Of a DNA stretch of 32,393 nt, positions 26,832 through 32,393 are shown piece after piece; position 1 is the first letter of the stretch, and each line of letters begins with the position of its first letter. The stretch lies in NCBI GenBank assembly GCA_022763285.1, contig JALEHB010000220.1:1-32393 (forward strand). Reading direction: 5' to 3'. Source of the DNA: Pseudomonadales bacterium (GTDB lineage: Bacteria; Pseudomonadota; Gammaproteobacteria; Pseudomonadales; Pseudohongiellaceae). A program made the position numbers and the translations under genes. The notes under the pieces are model-generated. The model was given only the letters and a program-made list of their open reading frames with translations. It did not search any database and was not told the DNA's origin.

Positions 26832-26869
26832 AAACAAAGGGAAGTAAAAATAAAGGCAAGCAAGAACAA
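26822..26869 (+). repeat. Three-copy 16-base tandem repeat between the GGCT gene and csaA
   Basis: Units AGGGAAGTAAAAACAA (26822-26837), AGGGAAGTAAAAATAA (26838-26853) and the diverged AGGCAAGCAAGAACAA (26854-26869). The first unit contains the end and TAA stop of the GGCT gene; each unit carries an AGG-type Shine-Dalgarno-like core. The true csaA ribosome binding site (AAGGGAG, 26868-26874) comes straight after. Confidence 0.8.
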
Positions 26870-26880
26870 GGGAGATGAAT

Positions 26881-27219
26881 ATGGAACAGATCAGTTGGGA
26901 TGACTTCCAGAAAGTGGAGATCCGGGTGGGCACCATTGTGGAAGTGGAAGAATTCCCCGAGGCCCGTAACCCGGCCTGGAAGCTAAGTGTTGATTTCGGT
27001 CCCGAATTGGGGGTGCGTAAATCCAGTGCCCAGATCACCGATCTCTACAGTCGTGATGATCTGCTGGGCCGGCAGGTAGTGGCTGTGGTGAATTTCCCGC
27101 CCAAGCAGATCGGTCCCATGATGTCGGAATGCCTGGTGACCGGATTTCACCGGGAAGACAATGCGGTGGTATTGGCGATGCCGGAACGGGCAGTGCCCAA
27201 CGGGGCGCGTCTGGCTTGA
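26881..27219 (+). CDS. csaA: CsaA-type tRNA-binding / chaperone-like protein
   Basis: A 112-residue OB-fold protein of the tRNA-binding domain family. [20 protein letters not shown], the run [41 protein letters not shown] and the end AVPNGARLA closely follow Bacillus CsaA, a dimer described as a secretion-related chaperone that also binds tRNA. Of two in-frame ATGs (26875 and 26881), the second is chosen because AAGGGAG ends 6 bases before it and would touch the first. It is the last gene of the + strand run. Function in Gram-negative bacteria is uncertain. Confidence 0.9.
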   Translation: MEQISWDDFQKVEIRVGTIVEVEEFPEARNPAWKLSVDFGPELGVRKSSAQITDLYSRDDLLGRQVVAVVNFPPKQIGPMMSECLVTGFHREDNAVVLAMPERAVPNGARLA

Positions 27220-27221
27220 GT

Positions 27222-27240
27222 GGCGCCCGTCTCAGGCGCC
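27222..27240. terminator. GC-rich hairpin between convergent csaA and GNAT gene
   Basis: GGCGCC (27222-27227) and GGCGCC (27235-27240) pair around CGTCTCA; the loop contains the GNAT stop codon. No T-run. Possible bidirectional transcription stop. Confidence 0.35.
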
Positions 27241-27678
27241 TTGCCAGACCATTTCCAGGCTGTGCTCGTCGGCATTGCTTTGCGCAAAGCCGCAGCGACG
27301 GTGAAACTCCACCGCCGGGTTTGTCTTCAGTACCCTCAGGAACACCGCCTGTTGCTGGCGGCGGGCGCTGGCCTTGATGTGGTTCATCATCAGCCGTCCA
27401 TAGCCCTGACCCTGGCAATCAGGTTCCACCAGGATCATTTCCAGTAACAGTGAGCCGGTATTGGGGCGCAGGTAGTAGCAGCCCAGACGTTGTCCGCAGC
27501 CCTGCAGTATCTGGAAACCGCGGGCCGGCAGGCTGGTGACAAAACCTTCCCGCTGCAGGCGTTCTTCCCAGCCCCAGGCAGCATCGATGTATTCCTGCAT
27601 GGTCAGTCGAAAGAGCTCGAACAGCCATTGCTCATCCTCAGTACATCCCTGACGAAACTGTACTGCCGAGTGAGTCAC
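27232..27678 (-). CDS. GNAT-family N-acetyltransferase
   Basis: A 148-residue protein with the GNAT fold. LLEMILVEPDCQGQGYGRLMM is the acetyl-CoA pyrophosphate loop (Q-x2-G-x-G/A form), and AVFLRVLKTNPAVEFHRRCGF is the conserved C-terminal helix and strand. The start is GTG, 12 bases after the RimB-RimK fusion gene, so it belongs to the pgi unit. The substrate cannot be told from sequence; being next to a ribosomal-protein-modification type gene could hint at a protein target, but that is only a guess. Confidence 0.85.
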   Translation of the reverse strand: MTHSAVQFRQGCTEDEQWLFELFRLTMQEYIDAAWGWEERLQREGFVTSLPARGFQILQGCGQRLGCYYLRPNTGSLLLEMILVEPDCQGQGYGRLMMNHIKASARRQQQAVFLRVLKTNPAVEFHRRCGFAQSNADEHSLEMVWQGA

Positions 27679-27690
27679 ACCCTCACCCCG

Positions 27691-29106
27691 TCATTGATCG
27701 GATGTCCCGTTACTGCTGTGCAGGGGACGTTTCCATTTAAGCTTTTTCTCTACCGCATGGATCAGCATGCCAGCCAGGTCCTTGCCACTGTTTCCTTCCA
27801 CATGCTGCAGGTTAGGTACCGCATTGATATTGAGTACCAGTGGGCCGCGGCTGGATCGGATCATGTCGACACCGGCGACCTTGAGACCGATGGCCTTGGC
27901 GGCTCGTACAGCCATGCGCTTTTCAGCGGCAGACAGTTTGGTTGCCTTGGTGACCCGGCCACGCTGCAAATTGGCGCCGTATTCATCCAGAAAGGAATTG
28001 CTCTCATTGCCGGCCACGGCCTTGCCGTCTATTACCAGCACGCGAATATCCTGGCCGCCGGCCTCCTTGATGTATTCCTGAATCAGCATATTGGCATTGA
28101 TGGACTTGAATGCCTCGATGACAGATTCCACAAACTGGTTCGAGTCAGCCAGCATGACGCCGTCACCCTTGGCGCCCTGGATCAGTTTGATCACCAGGGG
28201 GACGCCTTCCACCATGTCCACCAGGTCAGCCACATCGGCCGGAGTATTGGCGGCGGCACTGGCAGGCATGGGAATGCCATGATTGAGCAGGGTCTGCATG
28301 GAATGCAGGCGATCGCGGGTGCGGGCAATGGCCTCGGAAGAATTCAGACTGAAGATGCCGATGGATTCAAACTGCCGCAGAAGGGCACAACCGAACAGGT
28401 TAATATCGGCCTTGATGCGGGGAATGACAGCGTCGAAGTCATTGAGTGTGCGGCCGCGACCGAAGTGAATTTCGGGGTTGTCCGCATCCAGCTTCATATA
28501 GCACTGCTTTATATCGATAAAGTGAATTTCATGCCCCCTTTCCTCTGCCGCCTCAATGATGCGGCGATTGCTGTAGAGGCGGGGGTTGCTGGCCAGTAAA
28601 CCGATCTTCAGGCCTTCGACACCGTGGGCCGACTGGCCATAGAGTTTTTCCACGGCAGCCTTATTGATGTCACCACAGAGTAATTTTGCCGAGGGATCAA
28701 CCAGAATGCGGTTAATCATGGCAGCCCGGCCCAGCAGCATGCGATAGCCCATGGAATCGCGATTGGCCAGGGTAACCTCGGTCTTCCATTGTTGGCCGGA
28801 AAGCTCCAGGGTGGTCTCAATGACATAGCGCTTTTCTGCTACACCGCTGGAACTCTTCACCATGCGCCGGTCTACCACTTCTGATTCGCAGCGCACGATA
28901 ACCTTGCGGTTGTGCTGGATCGGGTGCAGCTCGTAGCTGACCATGGAGACGCCGCCGCGCTTGAAGCCGCGAATATTGAAGGCATGCAGGGAAGAGGTCT
29001 TGGCGCCGGAGTCCACCCGGGCCTTGATGGCGGGAATGCTCAAGTCGGGAAAGCCGCACCATTCCTCACTGCCAACGATAATCCGTTCGTCGTTTGTCTT
29101 GTTCAT
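27691..29106 (-). CDS. RimB-RimK fusion: retropepsin-like protease domain plus RimK-type ATP-grasp ligase
   Basis: A 471-residue two-domain protein. Residues about 8-145 are the RimB / ATP-dependent zinc protease family with the aspartyl-protease motif KARVDSGAKTSSLHA (31-35 VDSGA). Residues about 165-460 are a RimK-like ATP-grasp: ARTRDRLHSMQTLLNHGIP, VIKLIQGAKGDGVMLA, QEYIKEAGGQDIRVLVIDGK, GVDMIRS. RimK adds glutamates to the C-terminus of ribosomal protein S6; RimB is reported to cut such tails. The ATP-grasp metal motif is altered: E. coli RimK has D248, E260 and N262, while here the same spacing gives D414, N426 and N428 (VLNINAVPNL instead of E-x-N-x-S-P-G). The Arg/Lys-rich loop also differs (AGNESNSFLDEYG). 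Activity and target are therefore uncertain. The gene starts 1 base after pgi ends. Confidence 0.85.
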   Translation of the reverse strand: MNKTNDERIIVGSEEWCGFPDLSIPAIKARVDSGAKTSSLHAFNIRGFKRGGVSMVSYELHPIQHNRKVIVRCESEVVDRRMVKSSSGVAEKRYVIETTLELSGQQWKTEVTLANRDSMGYRMLLGRAAMINRILVDPSAKLLCGDINKAAVEKLYGQSAHGVEGLKIGLLASNPRLYSNRRIIEAAEERGHEIHFIDIKQCYMKLDADNPEIHFGRGRTLNDFDAVIPRIKADINLFGCALLRQFESIGIFSLNSSEAIARTRDRLHSMQTLLNHGIPMPASAAANTPADVADLVDMVEGVPLVIKLIQGAKGDGVMLADSNQFVESVIEAFKSINANMLIQEYIKEAGGQDIRVLVIDGKAVAGNESNSFLDEYGANLQRGRVTKATKLSAAEKRMAVRAAKAIGLKVAGVDMIRSSRGPLVLNINAVPNLQHVEGNSGKDLAGMLIHAVEKKLKWKRPLHSSNGTSDQ

Positions 29107-29107
29107 G

Positions 29108-30685
29108 TCAGGAAGTGTCCCATTGCCTGATCTGCTGGATCAAGCCGGCGCTGGAGCCATCCAGGCCGGCAGAATTGTTGTCATCGTCCAGCGCGCTGAA
29201 CAGTGATTTGGATAACTGCTTGCCCAACTCGACTCCCCACTGGTCAAAAGCATTGATTCCCCAGATCACACTTTGCACATAGACCTTGTGTTCATACAGT
29301 GCAATCAGGCTTCCCAGATTGTGAGGGTTGAGTTCATCGAGTAACAGGGTATTGCTGGGCTTGTTGCCGGGTAGCTGTTTGTGAGGGTCCTGCTCGTCGG
29401 GAGTGCCCTGCATCAGGGCCAGGGACTGGCTCAGGCAATTGGACAGCAAATGCCGATGGGCCTCGCCGGCTTCATCAACGCCGGCTCTGGCGGTGGCGAT
29501 AAAATCCACGGGTATGAACTCGCGCCCCTGATGGAGCAACTGGAAATAGGAGTGCTGACCATTAGTGCCCACGGTACCCCACAACACCTCACCGGTATTG
29601 CTGTCTACCGGATTACCGGCCCGGTCCACGCGCTTGCCCAGGCTTTCCATATAGAGCTGCTGCAGAAAGCTGGGAAATTGTTCCAGAGGCTGGCAGTAGG
29701 GCACCACGGCGCTGCTATGGGCATTGAAGAAACCGGTATACCACACCGTTAGCAGCCCCATCAGCACGGGCATGTTCTGCCGCAGTTCTGCGCCGCGAAA
29801 ATGCTGGTCCATGGCGTGGGCACCGGCCAGCAAAGCCCGGAAGTTGTCCATGCCGATTGCCAGGGCGATGGGCAGGCCGATGGCGGACCAGAGGGAATAG
29901 CGGCCACCCACCCAGTCCCACATGGGAAAAAGATTATCCGGGTCAATGCCAAATGCCGTCGCTGCCTCCAGGTTTGTGCTGATGGCAACAAAATGTTTGG
30001 CGATGGCGGCTTCATCTGCGGCACTATTCAAAAACCAGCGTCGTGCCGCGGCCGCATTCTGGTGGGTTTCCAGGGTAGTGAAGGATTTCGAGGCGATGAT
30101 AAACAGAGTGGTTTCCGGGTCCAGTCCGGCCAGGGTCTGCCTGAGGTGAACCGGATCCACATTGGAAACAAAATGCACTGCCACATGGCCGCTGCCATAA
30201 GCCTTGAGTGCCTGGGTCACCATGGCCGGGCCCAGGTCGGAACCACCGATACCAATATTGACCACGGCTTTAATGGCCTTGCCGCTGAAACCTCGCCACT
30301 GCTGGCTGTGCACTGCCGCGACAAACTGCGCCATTTTGTCCAGCGCCGCCGCAACCTCGGGGTGCGAGCTGCTCCCGGCAGGCTCGCGCAGAGCGACATG
30401 CAGTGCGGGCCGATGTTCGGTGTTGTTAATGGCTTCGCCACGGAACATGGCGTCGATGGCAGCCGGCAGTTCGCGGGCCTCGGCCAGGGCAAGCAGGGCT
30501 TCCAGGCTGGCCTGATCGAGGATGTTTTTGGAGTAGTCCAGCAGCAGATTTCCCTGCCTGAGGGAGAAATCCTGAAATCGCTGCGGCTCATCAAATAATC
30601 GCCGCAGCTGAAACTGCTCAGCAGTAAAACGTCTGGCCTGGTCCGACAGGGTCTGCCAGGCAGCAAGATCAGTCAGGCCACTCAT
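29108..30685 (-). CDS. pgi: Glucose-6-phosphate isomerase
   Basis: A 525-residue cytoplasmic enzyme that interconverts glucose-6-phosphate and fructose-6-phosphate. NIGIGGSDLGPAMV, IIASKSFTTLET, DWVGGRYSLWSAIGLPIA, ESLGKRVD and the catalytic-lysine region AFDQWGVELGKQL are all present, with LPGNKPSNTLLLDEL as the second PGI signature. Normal length. It sits 3 bases after the fatty-acid-hydroxylase-like gene and 1 base before the RimB-RimK gene. Its product feeds fructose-6-phosphate to ManC, encoded on the other strand about 5 kb away. Confidence 0.97.
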   Translation of the reverse strand: MSGLTDLAAWQTLSDQARRFTAEQFQLRRLFDEPQRFQDFSLRQGNLLLDYSKNILDQASLEALLALAEARELPAAIDAMFRGEAINNTEHRPALHVALREPAGSSSHPEVAAALDKMAQFVAAVHSQQWRGFSGKAIKAVVNIGIGGSDLGPAMVTQALKAYGSGHVAVHFVSNVDPVHLRQTLAGLDPETTLFIIASKSFTTLETHQNAAAARRWFLNSAADEAAIAKHFVAISTNLEAATAFGIDPDNLFPMWDWVGGRYSLWSAIGLPIALAIGMDNFRALLAGAHAMDQHFRGAELRQNMPVLMGLLTVWYTGFFNAHSSAVVPYCQPLEQFPSFLQQLYMESLGKRVDRAGNPVDSNTGEVLWGTVGTNGQHSYFQLLHQGREFIPVDFIATARAGVDEAGEAHRHLLSNCLSQSLALMQGTPDEQDPHKQLPGNKPSNTLLLDELNPHNLGSLIALYEHKVYVQSVIWGINAFDQWGVELGKQLSKSLFSALDDDNNSAGLDGSSAGLIQQIRQWDTS

Positions 30686-30688
30686 TGA

Positions 30689-31582
30689 CTACTCGTGTGC
30701 CGCCTCAAGATTGTCTGGCCCTGTACCGGGTGTTGACCCGGAGGCAGTCGACCGCGTTTTCTTCGGCTTGCGAAACAGGGCCAGCCAACCGTCTTTCCTG
30801 ACGATGTCATAGCAATCCCGGAATGGCCGGTAATGCTGGATGACGATGTTGTTGCTGTAATCCTGTTCGCCAAAATTATCCGGCACGCGTTCTTTGGGGT
30901 AGTAGGCGGTGCCGAACAGATAGTCGAGAAAATTGAATTCGGCAGAGAAATTCTTGTCGATGGCCTCCGGATGATTGGAGTGATGCCAGCGATGAAACTT
31001 GGGATTGCTCATGAAATAGCCGAGCCAGTGGGGATCGCGGATATTGCCATGGCCATAGCGCCCCCAGAAATCCCGAAACGAGATGTAGAGAAAGGTCAGG
31101 CCCGGATCTGGCTGGAAATAGGTCACCAGAACAAGATAGGGCAGGGCAAACAGGGTCTTGTCGAATATATGAAAGCGGCTGGTGGAAAAGGAATCCAGGG
31201 TCAGCGAGCTGTGGTGCACCCGATGAAACTGCCAAAACAGGGGCACCTTGTGGCTGAGATAATGGGCGCCATAGAAAGTCACATGGCCCATCAGCAGCAG
31301 GGCGATAAAACTGGCCCACAGTGGGGCGCCGTTGAGTGCGCCCTGCAGCGGCAGGCTCTGACCACCATTGGCCTGGGCATAGGCGGCCACCCAGGCAAAA
31401 AACACCCCGTTGAGGAAGGTCCATAACTGCAGGGGATGGTAGGTGTGGATCAGGTCATTGATGATGCCGGGACGCAGGAATTTCTGGCCTTTCAGGGGAA
31501 ACAGGCGTTCCACCACCGGAATCATCCAGATCCAGCCATAGAGGGTCAGTGCCCTTAATACTTCCTGGGTCGTCTCATTCAT
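30689..31582 (-). CDS. Sterol desaturase / fatty acid hydroxylase family membrane protein
   Basis: A 297-residue membrane protein with the histidine clusters of the diiron hydroxylase superfamily: HYLSH (107-111), HRVHH (120-124), a further His at 178 (RYGHGN) and HRWHH (197-201). Hydrophobic segments lie at about 10-30, 52-70, 85-105 and 135-160. These enzymes use a diiron centre and oxygen to hydroxylate or desaturate lipids (sterols, fatty acids, carotenoids, alkylglycerols); the substrate cannot be assigned. The C-terminus (about 275-297) is polar and unlike the core. First gene of a four-gene minus-strand unit with pgi, RimB-RimK and GNAT. A 9-base direct repeat (TTCATACTG) lies across the start region. 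Confidence 0.85.
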   Translation of the reverse strand: MNETTQEVLRALTLYGWIWMIPVVERLFPLKGQKFLRPGIINDLIHTYHPLQLWTFLNGVFFAWVAAYAQANGGQSLPLQGALNGAPLWASFIALLLMGHVTFYGAHYLSHKVPLFWQFHRVHHSSLTLDSFSTSRFHIFDKTLFALPYLVLVTYFQPDPGLTFLYISFRDFWGRYGHGNIRDPHWLGYFMSNPKFHRWHHSNHPEAIDKNFSAEFNFLDYLFGTAYYPKERVPDNFGEQDYSNNIVIQHYRPFRDCYDIVRKDGWLALFRKPKKTRSTASGSTPGTGPDNLEAAHE

Positions 31583-31709
31583 ACTGCTTCGTTCATACTG
31601 GCCTGATTGCGCCCGACAGCGAATTTATCCTCCAACTGTAGCAAATACGGGCCAAAACGGCACCAAGTTAGTATGCTTGGCAGGCGCCGAAGCAAGGCAG
31701 GGAGCAGGC

Positions 31710-32393
31710 ATGAAAAGCAGCAATTTCGGATACATACCGGCACTGGACCATTTGCGTGGTTTTGCTGCCCTGCTGGTGCTGTTCTTCCATGGGGCCCATT
31801 TCATTTCCCATGACATTATTCATGGTGGGCCCTATGATCCGGCCAACTGGCCCCTGGCCTCCAATCCCCTGACGGCGCTGGCCATTGAAGGGCACACGGC
31901 AGTTTCCCTGTTTTTTGTGCTCTCCGGCTTTGTCTTTACCGTTGGTGCGCTGCACAAGAAGCTGGAATTTGTCGGCTTCTTCAGAAACCGCTTGCTGCGA
32001 ACCTACCCCCTGTTCCTGTTTTTCCTGCTGCTGGGGGTGATTTTCTACCCTGAAAACCTGTCCCTGCCGGCAATGCTGCAATCCCTGTTTTTCATGGCCA
32101 ACAGCACTAGCGCCTTCAATGGCGGGCCCTTCAGTTTCGTGTTCTGGTCCATCGCCGTGGAGTGGCAGTTTTATCTGCTGTTTCCTTTTTTGTTGCTGGC
32201 CCTGCAGCGCTGGGGCTGGTGGACCCTGCTGTTGCTATTGCTGCTGATGCTGGGGGTTCGCAGCCTGGCATTTATTGAGGGGGCGGACATGCTGCGCATC
32301 AGCTACTGGTCAATCCTGGGGCGCCTGGATCAGTTCCTGCTGGGTATGCTGGCGGGCGTCTTCTATCGGCGTCGCTATCACCCGGGTCGCCGC
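31710..32393 (+). CDS. Acyltransferase family 3 (OafA/YrhL-like) membrane protein, partial
   Basis: An open frame from the ATG at 31710 runs 228 codons to the window edge without a stop; the ORF track misses it for that reason. GYIPALDHLRGFAALLVLFF with H27 in FFHGAH is the family N-terminus with the catalytic-type histidine; SLFFVLSGFVF, FRNRLLRTYPLF and FWSIAVEWQFYLLFP are the other landmarks. Several membrane segments are evident. Such proteins move acetyl, succinyl or other acyl groups from the cytoplasm onto exported sugars. GGGAG 5 bases upstream supports the start. Divergent from the desaturase-like gene. Substrate unknown; the 3' half is not in the window. Confidence 0.88.
   Translation, partial: MKSSNFGYIPALDHLRGFAALLVLFFHGAHFISHDIIHGGPYDPANWPLASNPLTALAIEGHTAVSLFFVLSGFVFTVGALHKKLEFVGFFRNRLLRTYPLFLFFLLLGVIFYPENLSLPAMLQSLFFMANSTSAFNGGPFSFVFWSIAVEWQFYLLFPFLLLALQRWGWWTLLLLLLLMLGVRSLAFIEGADMLRISYWSILGRLDQFLLGMLAGVFYRRRYHPGRR

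Noticed and set aside
27490-28599. 369-residue + strand ORF opposite the RimB-RimK fusion
   Set aside because: Antisense to a two-domain protein with clear motifs on the other strand.
31578-31600. Direct repeat TTCATACTG across the start of the desaturase-like gene
   Set aside because: Only 9 bases twice, with the second ATG out of frame; no evidence of function, noted in the gene entry only.

Overview
The window looks like chromosomal DNA of an aerobic gammaproteobacterium of the Pseudomonas / Cellvibrio-like lineage. Three things point there: gene order (murU-djlA, rpe-trpE, trpGDC-crp, and fabAB / aroQ-accBC-prmA-dusB-fis-purHD), a Vfr/Crp-type regulator, and a Coq7 ubiquinone hydroxylase. 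I make no genus call. Gene density is very high. No gene-free stretch exceeds 300 bases; the longest is the roughly 290-base crp/osmC divergent region. I see no rRNA, tRNA, insertion sequence, prophage or CRISPR array.

Layout. (1) 1-7648, mostly + strand: the last codons of murU, a cytosolic DjlA-like protein, rpe, then the first half of tryptophan synthesis. trpE is cut off from trpGDC by a photolyase gene on the opposite strand, and dgkA overlaps the end of trpC. (2) 7649-9132: crp (-) and an osmC/yhfA gene (+) diverge from a region holding two near-consensus CRP boxes, an extended -10 for crp and a hairpin in the osmC leader. (3) 9133-22588, all - strand, read right to left: fabA, fabB, a stand-alone DsbD N-terminal domain, aroQ, accB, accC, prmA, a very long acidic zinc-ribbon/DUF3426 protein, dusB, fis, purH, purD, coq7. 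This block covers fatty-acid initiation, shikimate, ribosome/tRNA modification, purine and quinone synthesis. (4) 22757-27219, + strand: manC, galU, manB (nucleotide-sugar precursors for surface polysaccharide), a gamma-glutamylcyclotransferase-like gene and csaA. (5) 27232-31582, - strand, read right to left: a fatty-acid-hydroxylase/sterol-desaturase family protein, pgi, a RimB-RimK fusion and a GNAT acetyltransferase, packed almost without gaps. (6) 31710 to the edge: an acyltransferase-3 membrane protein cut by the window end.

The genes form a coherent housekeeping set: Pgi, ManC, ManB and GalU link hexose phosphates to GDP-mannose and UDP-glucose; AccBC, FabA and FabB supply unsaturated fatty acids; the trp, aroQ and pur genes supply aromatics and purines; Fis and Crp are global regulators.

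I did not find a clear new multi-gene system. The points most worth a second look are the RimB-RimK fusion with an altered ATP-grasp metal motif, the DsbD reduced to its periplasmic N-terminal domain, the DUF3426 protein with an in-frame 15-base repeat, the crp autoregulatory layout, and a 16-base repeat array between two small genes that multiplies a stop codon and Shine-Dalgarno-like sequence.
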